38,376 nt of DNA from Gallionellaceae bacterium. GTDB taxonomy: Bacteria > Pseudomonadota > Gammaproteobacteria > Burkholderiales > Gallionellaceae. The notes under the pieces were generated by a model, which was not told the DNA's origin, searched no databases, and was given only the letters and a program-made list of their open reading frames with translations. The DNA is taken from NCBI GenBank assembly GCA_004297065.1, contig SCUU01000157.1, positions 1-38,376 of the forward strand, written 5' to 3'. Below, piece by piece: positions 8,931 through 16,189 of the stretch; positions within the stretch are counted from its first letter, which is position 1; the number at the start of each line of letters is the position of its first letter. A program made the translations under genes and the position numbers.

Positions 8931-8957
8931 ATAAAAAGGGCATCGCGAACGATGCCC
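8931..8957 (-). terminator. Rho-independent terminator of the leuA unit
   Basis: Read on the minus strand: GGGCATCG, tetraloop TTCG, CGATGCCC, then TTTTTAT. A perfect 8-bp stem with a stable UUCG loop and a U-run is a textbook intrinsic terminator. It lies 34 bp after the stop of the small secreted-protein gene. On the plus strand it has no T-run, so it mainly serves the minus-strand unit. Confidence 0.88.
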
Positions 8958-8990
8958 AGCGCAAAGACCTCCTGCAACGCCCCCGCCGAA

Positions 8991-9308
8991 CTATCCGCGC
9001 ACACCTTTAAGGCGCACTGATCGCCCTTGAGCATCGGATGGCGCAAGCGTCGCATCATCCTGTTTTTCTTTCACCGCCGCTGCAACCGGCGTAGCGGTTG
9101 TGCTCCCATCGGCCGATGGTGCTACAGGACTCGCATTCTTGCCCTGCGCTGATTGGATTTTCTTGTTGGCGGAATACTCGTATTGAATGACCGCAATTTT
9201 TTTCTGCCCCTTGCCCGACGCAGCCCCGACAGCCTCACTTTGCTCAGCCGCCTGCGCGCTGCCCAGCAATACGACACCCAGTAGCATCACTCCTGCGGCA
9301 AGATTCAT
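8991..9308 (-). CDS. Small secreted low-complexity protein, function unknown
   Basis: Predicted 105-residue protein. It begins with a hydrophobic segment ending in an AQA/A-like signal peptidase I site (MNLAAGVMLLGVVLLGSAQA), so it is probably periplasmic. The rest is rich in Ala, Lys, Ser, Gln and Thr, looks disordered, and has no recognised domain. GGGGAGACGGAAG just before the ATG is a good ribosome binding site. It starts 17 bp after leuA and is followed by a strong terminator, so it is co-transcribed with leuA. No functional link to leucine synthesis is apparent. Confidence 0.65.
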   Translation of the reverse strand: MNLAAGVMLLGVVLLGSAQAAEQSEAVGAASGKGQKKIAVIQYEYSANKKIQSAQGKNASPVAPSADGSTTATPVAAAVKEKQDDATLAPSDAQGRSVRLKGVRG

Positions 9309-9325
9309 CTTCCGTCTCCCCGACG

Positions 9326-10861
9326 TTAAACCTGCGGATGTGCCCGCTCTGCCCCGGCATCCAGCTTGTTCAGGGCATGCAAATAAGCCTTGGCGGAAGC
9401 CACCACGATGTCGGTATCCGCGCCCTGGCCGTTGACTACTCGCCCCCCCTTGGACAGGCGCACGGTCACTTCGCCCTGTGCATCGGTACCACTGGTGATG
9501 TTGTTCACCGAATACAGCTGCAACTCGGTGCCGCTGTGTACGATCTGCTCGATGGCTTTAAACGTGGCATCTACCGGCCCGCCGCCTTGCGAGTCGGCCT
9601 GCTGCTCTTTGCCGCCCACACTCAAGATCACGCGTGCCACCGGCAATACCCCGGTTTCGGAATGCGCACCCATCGCCACCAGGCGGTAGTGTTCGCTCAC
9701 CTGCATGGCTTCCTCGTCGCTCACCAGCGCCTGCAAATCCTCGTCGAATATCTCGTGTTTCTTGTCGGCCAAGTCCTTGAAGCGCGCGAAGGCCGCGTTC
9801 ACGGCCTCTTCGCCTTCCAGCACGATACCCAATTCCTGCAAACGCGCGCGGAACGCGGCCCGGCCCGAGTGCTTGCCCATCACCATCTTGTTTGCGCCCC
9901 AGCCCACATCTTCGGCGCGCATGATCTCGTAAGTCTCGCGGTGCTTGAGCACGCCGTCCTGATGGATGCCGGACTCGTGCGCAAACGCGTTTGCGCCGAC
10001 GATGGCTTTGTTCGGCTGGATCGGGTAACCGGTGATGCTGGACACCAGCTTGGAGGTCGGCACGATCTGCGTGGTGTCGATGCGCGAGTCGCAGGTAAAG
10101 ATGTCGCGGCGCGTCTTCACCGCCATCACCACCTCTTCCAGCGAGGCGTTGCCGGCGCGCTCGCCCAAACCGTTGATCGTGCACTCCACCTGGCGCGCGC
10201 CGTTCATCACGGCGGCGAGCGAATTGGCGGAAGCCATGCCGAGGTCGTTGTGGCAATGCGTGGACCAGATCACCTTGCCGCTGCCCGGTACGCGCGCGAT
10301 CAATTGCTGGAAGCGCTCGCCCCACAATACGGGAATACTGTAGCCCACGGTGTCCGGCACATTCAACGTGGTCGCGCCAGCCTGGATGACCGCATCGAAA
10401 ATGCGCACCAGGAAATCCATCTCCGAACGTACCGCGTCTTCGGCGGAAAACTCCACATCATCGGTGTACTCCAACGCCCATTTCACCGCCTGCACCGCGC
10501 GTTCCACTACCTGGTCTTCGCTCATGCGCAACTTGTGCTGCATGTGGATCGGCGAAGTGGCGATGAAGGTGTGGATGCGCCCCTTCTTGGCCGGCTTGAT
10601 CGCCTCGCCCGCCGCACGCACATCCTTCTCGCTGGCGCGCGCCAGCGAGCACACCGTGGAATACCCGATGATTTTGGCGATGCCGTGGATCGCATCGGCG
10701 TCGCCGGGGCTGGCGGCGGCAAAGCCCGCCTCGATCACGTCCACGCCCAGCTTCTCCAACTGGCGCGCGATGCGCAACTTCTCTTCTTTGGTCATGGACG
10801 CGCCGGGGCTTTGTTCGCCGTCGCGCAAGGTGGTGTCGAATATGATTAGTTTGTCGGTCAT
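9326..10861 (-). CDS. leuA: 2-isopropylmalate synthase
   Basis: Cytosolic enzyme that condenses acetyl-CoA with 2-oxoisovalerate, the first committed step of leucine synthesis. The TIM barrel begins [17 protein letters not shown] (metal-binding Asp and catalytic Arg). It carries [18 protein letters not shown], the metal-binding HxN-type pattern, and the [19 protein letters not shown] block. The C-terminal regulatory domain (about residues 390-510), which normally binds leucine for feedback inhibition, is present. The ATG at 10861 has GGAG six bases upstream and gives 511 residues. An ATG at 10873 would add four residues (MEHN) and has a poorer site. Upstream are a leader ORF and a good sigma70 promoter; downstream is the small secreted-protein gene. 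Confidence 0.95.
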   Translation of the reverse strand: MTDKLIIFDTTLRDGEQSPGASMTKEEKLRIARQLEKLGVDVIEAGFAAASPGDADAIHGIAKIIGYSTVCSLARASEKDVRAAGEAIKPAKKGRIHTFIATSPIHMQHKLRMSEDQVVERAVQAVKWALEYTDDVEFSAEDAVRSEMDFLVRIFDAVIQAGATTLNVPDTVGYSIPVLWGERFQQLIARVPGSGKVIWSTHCHNDLGMASANSLAAVMNGARQVECTINGLGERAGNASLEEVVMAVKTRRDIFTCDSRIDTTQIVPTSKLVSSITGYPIQPNKAIVGANAFAHESGIHQDGVLKHRETYEIMRAEDVGWGANKMVMGKHSGRAAFRARLQELGIVLEGEEAVNAAFARFKDLADKKHEIFDEDLQALVSDEEAMQVSEHYRLVAMGAHSETGVLPVARVILSVGGKEQQADSQGGGPVDATFKAIEQIVHSGTELQLYSVNNITSGTDAQGEVTVRLSKGGRVVNGQGADTDIVVASAKAYLHALNKLDAGAERAHPQV

Positions 10862-10934
10862 GTTGTGCTCCATCGCAATTGCTCATCCACGGCCCATGCC
10901 AACCGAGCCGCCTGTTTGGTACTTGTGGGGTGGG

Positions 10935-11108
10935 TTAGTGCGCGCGCAGTTCCGACGCGTTACCGACGAAGTCGGCAGCTTGGGGGAACTGCGATGCGCC
11001 CGCTCCCGCACCGGAGGGCTCCGCCCCACCGTGTTGCGGGCGCAGCTTCAGCGCCGCCAGCAGGCTGGAGGTTGAGTGCAATTGCGAGAGGTGGCGTGAG
11101 AAATGCAT
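10935..11108 (-). CDS. Possible leaderless leader peptide of leuA
   Basis: A 57-codon ORF in the leuA 5' region. Its ATG (first base 11108) falls exactly where transcription should begin, 7 bases after the -10 box, so it would be translated from a leaderless mRNA. The first 22 residues (MHFSRHLSQLHSTSSLLAAL plus KL) contain six leucines, with three CTG codons clustered in the SLLAALKL stretch. The second half is Gly/Ala/Pro-rich and less peptide-like. Leu-rich leaders regulate leu operons by attenuation in proteobacteria, but no clear terminator with a U-run lies between this ORF and leuA, so the mechanism is open. It may instead be a chance ORF. Confidence 0.35.
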   Translation of the reverse strand: MHFSRHLSQLHSTSSLLAALKLRPQHGGAEPSGAGAGASQFPQAADFVGNASELRAH

Positions 11109-11114
11109 GGACGG

Positions 11115-11143
11115 AATATAGCGGCTTTCATTTCGCTGTGCAA
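11115..11143 (-). promoter_or_regulatory. Sigma70 promoter of leuA
   Basis: On the minus strand TTGCAC (11143-11138), a 17-base spacer and TATATT (11120-11115) match the -35 and -10 consensus at 5/6 positions each with ideal spacing. Predicted transcription start is about 11108. The leuA 5' untranslated region would then be about 247 bases, long enough for regulation. Confidence 0.72.
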
Positions 11144-11169
11144 GCCAGGCGGAAACATGGCTCATTCCC

Positions 11170-11188
11170 TTTGTAAGTCCGTTACAAA
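11170..11188. promoter_or_regulatory. Dyad TTTGTAA-N5-TTACAAA between divergent leuA and HDOD-GGDEF genes
   Basis: Perfect 7-bp inverted repeat TTTGTAA (11170-11176), GTCCG, TTACAAA (11182-11188). It contains a T-N11-A pattern typical of LysR-type regulator sites. It is centred about 71 bp upstream of the predicted leuA transcription start and 66 bp before the HDOD-GGDEF start codon, so it could serve either gene. Confidence 0.4.
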
Positions 11189-11244
11189 TATGGAACAATC
11201 CGCCCATCAGCGCGGCTCTCATGCCGCGCATATCGCGGTGACAA

Positions 11245-13158
11245 ATGGATCAGTCTATCAGTCAGCAATTTGAAGATTTCAAAGCCAATGGCAAGCTGCC
11301 TTCGCCGCGCGGCGTGGCGCTACAGATCATCCAACTAGCCGACAAAGAAGATACCACCACGCAACAAATCGCCCGTCTTATCAATAACGATCCCGCCCTC
11401 GCGGGCCGCATTATCAAAGCAGCCAATCTGCTCATGCGCCGCGAGGGTCGCCCGATTGCTTCCATCATGGACGCGGTGACGGTGCTGGGCATCAAGTCGG
11501 TGCGCCAGTTGGCACTGAGTCTTTCTCTGGTTGCCGATTTTCGCTCGGGGCCGTGCAAGGGTTTCGATTATCAAAAATTTTGGGCGCATTCGGCGTGCAG
11601 CGGCATCGCCGCGCAAGAGATCGTGGCCAAAATGCAGGTCGGCGTTGCGGACGAGGCATTCTTGCTGGGTTTGCTCGCGCAGATCGGTCGCCTGACGCTG
11701 GCTACCGTCTTTGCGCAAGATTATGCGCGGGTGCTGGAGCAACCCGCTGCCGCCAACGACCTGCAAAATCTGGAGCGCAAGGCCTTCGGTCTGGATCACA
11801 ACCTGATCACTGCGTTGATGCTGGCAGACTGGGGCATGCCGGAGCTGTTCCAGAAAATCGCCCTGTATCTGGAACAACCGGAATCCAGCCAATTTCACGA
11901 AGGGGAGCGCAACTGGCGCCTGCTGCAACTGTTTCATTTCGCCGGACACCTGGCCGAGGTCTGCACTTCGGCACCGGCGGAGCGTTACCGGCTCATCCCA
12001 CGATTGATGCTGCTGGCAACCCGGGTAGGAATCGAAACCGGTACGCTCATTGAAATCGGTGATCGCGTCATTCGAGGCCTGGAGGAATGGAGCGACTTGC
12101 TCAACATCGCCGTGCCCGGGTTGCCCGCCTTCGAGGAAATGCTGAATTCCGCGTCCATCACCCCGGAGCTGATGGGCATTGATACCACGCCCGGCACACA
12201 ACCCGCCACGTTCAAGTTGCGCATTCTGCTGGTGGAGGATGATCGCGCGATCCAGTTGCTCTACAAGACCCTGCTGGAAAAAGCCGGGCACAGCGTAACC
12301 ACTGCCAATAATGGGCGGGATGCACTGGCTGCCGTCAACGCCACGCCGCCCCAACTCATCATCAGCGATTGGGTGATGCCCGAAATGGATGGCGTCGAAT
12401 TCTGCAAAGAGTTACGCAAGAACCCGGAGTGGGACAGAATTTATGTCTTCATCGTCACCGCGCAAGAAAGCACGGAGAAACTGGTAGAGGCATTCGAAGC
12501 CGGCGTGGACGATTACCTGACCAAGCCGATCAACCCGAGGGTGCTGGCGGCGCGGCTGCGTTCCGCGCAACGCATCATACAAATGCAGGAAGCGCAGGAG
12601 GCGGACCGTTTGCAGTTACGCCAATTTGCCGACGAATTGGCACTTTCCAACAAACGCCTGCAAGAACTGGCACTGACGGACGCGCTGACCGGTCTGCCCA
12701 ACCGCCGCCACGCGGTGGAACGGTTGGAGCAGGAATGGGCGGTAGCAACACGCGGCGGACGTCCTATTTGCTGCATGATGGTGGACATCGACCATTTCAA
12801 ATCAATCAACGACACCTACGGCCACCCTTTCGGCGACGATGCGCTCCGCACGGTCGCCGAAAGCCTGCGTCAGGCGGCACGCAAACAAGATGTGGTGTGC
12901 CGCTTGGGCGGCGAAGAATTTCTGGTGATCTGTGCGGACACCGACGAGCCTGCCGGCTTTCAATACGCCGAGCGTTTGCGCCAACAAGTCGCCGCCCAAC
13001 CCCTGCAAGTACACGGCAAAACGCTGCATCTCACGGTAAGCATCGGTTTGTCCGCCAACGCTCCGCCCGGCGGCAGCGTGGAAGCGATGATGCATCAGGC
13101 AGATGAACGCCTCTATGCCGCCAAAGCTGCCGGACGCAACTGTACAATTGCAAGCTAA
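11245..13158 (+). CDS. HDOD - receiver - GGDEF diguanylate cyclase
   Basis: Cytosolic signalling protein of 637 residues. Residues about 15-220 form an HDOD domain (KLPSPRGVALQIIQLADKED...). Residues about 327-445 form a response-regulator receiver with the acidic pair in ILLVEDD, phospho-acceptor Asp in ISDWVMPEMDG, Thr in IVTAQES and Lys in YLTKPI. Residues about 475-635 form a GGDEF domain with an intact GGEEF active site (CRLGGEEFLVIC). An RxxD inhibitory site (RKQD) lies five residues before GGEEF, so product inhibition by c-di-GMP is expected. It should make c-di-GMP in response to a histidine kinase that is not encoded nearby. It is divergent from leuA. Confidence 0.92.
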   Translation: MDQSISQQFEDFKANGKLPSPRGVALQIIQLADKEDTTTQQIARLINNDPALAGRIIKAANLLMRREGRPIASIMDAVTVLGIKSVRQLALSLSLVADFRSGPCKGFDYQKFWAHSACSGIAAQEIVAKMQVGVADEAFLLGLLAQIGRLTLATVFAQDYARVLEQPAAANDLQNLERKAFGLDHNLITALMLADWGMPELFQKIALYLEQPESSQFHEGERNWRLLQLFHFAGHLAEVCTSAPAERYRLIPRLMLLATRVGIETGTLIEIGDRVIRGLEEWSDLLNIAVPGLPAFEEMLNSASITPELMGIDTTPGTQPATFKLRILLVEDDRAIQLLYKTLLEKAGHSVTTANNGRDALAAVNATPPQLIISDWVMPEMDGVEFCKELRKNPEWDRIYVFIVTAQESTEKLVEAFEAGVDDYLTKPINPRVLAARLRSAQRIIQMQEAQEADRLQLRQFADELALSNKRLQELALTDALTGLPNRRHAVERLEQEWAVATRGGRPICCMMVDIDHFKSINDTYGHPFGDDALRTVAESLRQAARKQDVVCRLGGEEFLVICADTDEPAGFQYAERLRQQVAAQPLQVHGKTLHLTVSIGLSANAPPGGSVEAMMHQADERLYAAKAAGRNCTIAS

Positions 13159-13228
13159 ATGCCGTACCCGCCAACAGTGGCTGCGGCACCTGTAACAAAT
13201 TCACATTAGTAAAACAAATCGGTAACGG

Positions 13229-13246
13229 CATGGAAATATTTCCATG
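13229..13246. promoter_or_regulatory. Perfect 18-bp palindrome, possible operator
   Basis: CATGGAAATATTTCCATG is perfectly self-complementary and lies in the 172-bp gap before the metallophosphoesterase gene. A further half-site CATGGAAAA follows at 13259-13267. The AT-rich centre and symmetric arms suit a dimeric repressor. The regulator is unknown. Confidence 0.4.
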
Positions 13247-13330
13247 TCATTCTGCGCACATGGAAAACACACTCTTCGGGGCGCATGGCTCCGCGCTCAA
13301 AACCTGTGTCACGGCTGCGTCGGTTAAGAC

Positions 13331-14119
13331 ATGACCCCGCAACAAGTCCGTTCGATATTCCTGTCCGATATCCATCTCGGCACCAAAGCTTGCCAAGCCC
13401 ATCACCTGCTTGAGTTTCTTAAAGAATACTCTTCCGAACATGTATTTTTACTCGGCGACATCGTCGATTTGTGGTCGATGAGCCGTGGTGGGGTGCATTG
13501 GTCTCCCGCGCAAAACACCTTTGTGCAAAAAATGTTGCGGCGTGCGCGCCATGGTGAGAAAGTCTTTTTCATTCCCGGCAATCACGACGAAGCCATACGC
13601 GAATACGTCGGCACTTCGTTCGGCAATGTCATGGTGGAACGCGAATACATCCACATCGCAGCCGACGGACGCCGCTACTTGCTGATTCACGGCGACGAAT
13701 TCGACCAGGTCACGCGCCACCACAAATGGGTCGCCATTTTGGGCGATAAGGCTTACGACGTACTCGTCAATCTGAATGTTTACTTATCCTGGCTGCGGCG
13801 GACGCTCAAGCGCCCGGGTTACTGGTCATTGGCCGGTTATGCCAAACGCAAGGTAAAGACCGCGGTGAATTTCATTTTTAATTTCGAAGACTCCGTTATC
13901 CGCCATGCGCGCGAACTCGGGCTGGACGGCGCGATTTGCGGTCATATTCATTGGCCCATGATTAAAGAAGTCGAAGGTCTGACTTATATCAATTGCGGCG
14001 ACTGGGTGGATAGCTGCACCGCCATCGTCGAACATCTGGATGGACGCATGGAATTGATACTCTGGAACGGCACCGCAAACCTGCCACAATCCGAAAATAA
14101 ATCATTGAAAAGCGAATAA
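13331..14119 (+). CDS. Calcineurin-like metallophosphoesterase, UDP-2,3-diacylglucosamine hydrolase (LpxH)-like
   Basis: All di-metal phosphoesterase motifs are present: FLSDIHLG, LLGDIVDLW, PGNHDE, HGDEFD and GHIHWP (about residues 10, 42, 79, 118 and 201 onward). The N-terminal pattern and the HGDEFD block resemble LpxH-type enzymes that cleave UDP-diacylglucosamine in lipid A synthesis. However, the protein has 262 residues and the middle (KAYDVLVNLNVYLSWLRRTLKRPGYWSL) suggests the LpxH-like/YbbF-related branch rather than canonical LpxH. The gene is translationally coupled to dgkA (TAATG overlap) and followed by a glycosyltransferase, so an envelope-lipid role is likely. Confidence 0.82.
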   Translation: MTPQQVRSIFLSDIHLGTKACQAHHLLEFLKEYSSEHVFLLGDIVDLWSMSRGGVHWSPAQNTFVQKMLRRARHGEKVFFIPGNHDEAIREYVGTSFGNVMVEREYIHIAADGRRYLLIHGDEFDQVTRHHKWVAILGDKAYDVLVNLNVYLSWLRRTLKRPGYWSLAGYAKRKVKTAVNFIFNFEDSVIRHARELGLDGAICGHIHWPMIKEVEGLTYINCGDWVDSCTAIVEHLDGRMELILWNGTANLPQSENKSLKSE

Positions 14120-14490
14120 TGGAAAGTCCGCACAAAGGAAAAACAGGCATCAAGCGCCTGATGAATGCCTTCAAATATTCCTGCGCCGGCTTGCGGGAAG
14201 CCTACCGCAATGAAGATGCGTTCCGTCAGGAAGTGCGGCTCGCCATCGTTCTGTTACCGCTGGCATTCTGGCTGGAACCCACTATGTTCGGACGCGCGCT
14301 GATGGTCGGCAGCGTGCTGCTGGTCATCATCGTCGAGTTGCTCAATTCCGCCATCGAGGCCACGGTGGATCGCATCTCCCTCGACGACCACAGCCTCGCC
14401 AAACGAGCCAAAGACATCGGCAGCGCGGCAGTTTTAATGAGCCTGTTGAATCTCATCGCAGTTTGGACTCTGGTTTTAGGGCGCTTCTAA
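14119..14490 (+). CDS. dgkA: Diacylglycerol kinase
   Basis: Small inner-membrane kinase that phosphorylates diacylglycerol to phosphatidate, recycling lipid released during envelope glycan synthesis. The family signature ELLNSAIEATVDRIS, followed by KRAKDIGSAAV, is clear. Three membrane segments fit a 123-residue protein, the usual length. The ATG overlaps the upstream stop. The last codons (Phe-stop, TTCTAA) lie within the left end of a 131-bp palindromic repeat, so the repeat provides the stop codon and the native C-terminus may have been trimmed or altered slightly. Confidence 0.95.
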   Translation: MESPHKGKTGIKRLMNAFKYSCAGLREAYRNEDAFRQEVRLAIVLLPLAFWLEPTMFGRALMVGSVLLVIIVELLNSAIEATVDRISLDDHSLAKRAKDIGSAAVLMSLLNLIAVWTLVLGRF

Positions 14491-14614
14491 AAATCCAGAT
14501 TTCGCCCAAATGCAAGGCGCGGAAAAAATTTCGCAGCGCCGCATATGGGTGATATGTAAGCAAGGAATTTTTTCCGCAACGCAGCAGTTGGGATGAAATA
14601 TGGATTTTTAGAAG
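14484..14614. repeat. 131-bp imperfect palindromic repeat (family A/B core, ends CTTCTAAAAATCCA)
   Basis: Terminal inverted repeats CTTCTAAAAATCCA (14484-14497) and TGGATTTTTAGAAG (14601-14614) are perfect over 14 bp and continue imperfectly. An inner pair GGAAAAAATT (14521-14530) and AATTTTTTCC (14566-14575) is also perfect. The core has CAAGGCGC (14513), GCATATGGGTGATATG (14541) and GCAACGC (14576). The same core order is present in the repeat at 38221-38376. No coding capacity is seen, so it is a non-autonomous mobile or structured repeat. Confidence 0.75.
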
Positions 14615-14659
14615 TACCCTTTACTGGACTGACTTAACCCTTAACCGAGGATACCCATC

Positions 14660-15862
14660 ATGAAAATCCTGTTTATCTCCGATGTCTATTTCCCCCGCAT
14701 CAACGGTGTCTCCACTTCGATAGAAACCTTTCGCCACGAGTTAACCGCACTCGGGCACACCGTGCATTTGATTGCCCCCGATTATCAGACTGTCAGCGCG
14801 GACGAAACCGGCATCCTGCGCGTGCCCGCACGCCCGTTGCCGTTCGACCCGGAAGACCGGCTCATGAGTTACAGTTGGGTGATGAAGCGTCTCGGGCAAT
14901 TGCGTGCCGAACAATACGACATCATCCATATCCAGACACCTTTCGTGGCGCATTATCTGGGCACCAAACTGTCGCGCCTGCTCGGCGTTCCCTGCGTCGA
15001 GACCTACCACACCTTCTTCGAAGAGTACCTGTACCACTACATTCCACTCGTACCGAAGAAATTAATGAAGCTGGTGGCCCAGCGTTTTTCGCGCCATCAG
15101 GGCAACAGCCTGAACGGCATGGTCGTGCCATCGCACCCCATGCTGCATGTGCTGAAGAGCTACGGCATCACCACCCATGCGGAAGTGATCCCGACCGGCA
15201 TCGAGCCGGAAAGCTTCGTGCTGGGCGACCGTGCGGCATTCCGCCAGAAACACGGCATTCCCCAAGACAGGCCGACATTGCTGTTCGTGGGACGCGTCGC
15301 GCATGAAAAGAATATCGGGTTCTTGCTGAAGATGCTGGTGCTGGTCAGGAAAGAAATCGCCGACGTGCTGTTTGTAATCGCGGGCGAAGGCCCGGCACGG
15401 GAAAGTTTGCAGCATGAAGCCAAAGAACTCGGCATCAACGACAACGTCATGTTCATCGGCTATCTGGATCGCCATACCGAATTGAACAGCTGCTATCGTT
15501 CGGCGGATATATTCGTATTCTCCTCGCGCACCGAAACACAGGGACTAGTGCTGCTCGAAGCCATGGCGCAAGGCGTTCCCGTAGTCTCGACCGCAGAGCT
15601 GGGCACGCGCGACGTATTGCGCGACGGCTTGGGCGTCTGGGTTGCCAAGGAAGAACTGGACGATTTTTCCGAGAATGTCGTGCAAATGTTCAAGGATGCC
15701 AATGCGCGCAAAGACCTGGGCGAATCCGGTCGCGAATACGCGCATGGCTGGTCGGCCAGCAAACAGGCGGAACGCATGCTGGGGTTCTATCACTCGGTTC
15801 TCGTGCCGTCGGAATTGCGCGAGTTGGCGCTGGAACTGAACACCTCGGGATCGGATTACTAA
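14660..15862 (+). CDS. Glycosyltransferase family 4 protein
   Basis: Two-domain GT-B enzyme of 400 residues that transfers a sugar from a nucleotide donor. The acceptor-side domain starts MKILFISDVYFPRINGVSTS, as in the diacylglycerol/phosphatidylinositol glycosyltransferase-like branch. The donor-binding domain has LLFVGRVAHEKNIGFLL, VIAGEGPARESL and the EX7E region around FSSRTETQGLVLLEAMAQGVPVV. GAGGA precedes the ATG at good spacing. It follows dgkA and the LpxH-like gene, although the palindromic repeat lies between, so a membrane glycolipid acceptor is plausible but unproven. Confidence 0.88.
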   Translation: MKILFISDVYFPRINGVSTSIETFRHELTALGHTVHLIAPDYQTVSADETGILRVPARPLPFDPEDRLMSYSWVMKRLGQLRAEQYDIIHIQTPFVAHYLGTKLSRLLGVPCVETYHTFFEEYLYHYIPLVPKKLMKLVAQRFSRHQGNSLNGMVVPSHPMLHVLKSYGITTHAEVIPTGIEPESFVLGDRAAFRQKHGIPQDRPTLLFVGRVAHEKNIGFLLKMLVLVRKEIADVLFVIAGEGPARESLQHEAKELGINDNVMFIGYLDRHTELNSCYRSADIFVFSSRTETQGLVLLEAMAQGVPVVSTAELGTRDVLRDGLGVWVAKEELDDFSENVVQMFKDANARKDLGESGREYAHGWSASKQAERMLGFYHSVLVPSELRELALELNTSGSDY

Positions 15863-16189
15863 TCTTACTGTGCCAGAAACCAAAATAGCTCAAATCACCG
15901 ATTATCCTAATTGCCCATTGCCCCTGATGGAGCAACTGATGGAACAACTAGGCCAGCAAAAGACGCCGGACAAGTCGCTGGTTATGTGGGAGCGACCTCC
16001 CGGTCGCGATCCGGTGCAAACCTCCAAACCCATCGCGACCGGGAGGTCGCTCCCACAACAATCCTGCGGCTCGATGGAGCAGGCCAGGATAAACACAGAT
16101 GCGGTACCCCATCCCTATTGCATACAAGAGCCGCAGGAATGCACTCTGTTTTGTGACGCAGTAAGACTAATGCCCAGGCGGGGTTCCCG
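15863..16189. other. Intergenic region, no confident gene
   Basis: About 330 bp lie between the convergent glycosyltransferase and HD-GYP genes. An ORF reading through it on the plus strand would begin at GTG or ATG near 15870, but it is interrupted in character by the palindromic repeat at 15986-16056 and resembles no known protein. A second inverted pair, CCTGCGGCTC (16063-16072) and GAGCCGCAGG (16129-16138), is also present. GCGGGAACCCCGC on the minus strand (16190-16178) forms a short hairpin over the HD-GYP stop codon. Confidence 0.5.
15986..16056. repeat. REP-like palindrome with 25-bp perfect inverted arms
   Basis: The arm at 15986-16010 begins GTGGGAGCGACCTCCCGG. It is exactly the reverse complement of 16032-16056, with a 21-base spacer. 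Each arm is itself palindromic around GACCTCCCGGTC. This type of sequence is familiar as an intergenic REP element in proteobacteria. Its place between convergent genes suits a transcript-end or terminator function. Confidence 0.8.

Noticed and set aside
9338-10849. 503-residue ORF on the plus strand
   Set aside because: It lies fully antisense to leuA and has no recognisable domain.
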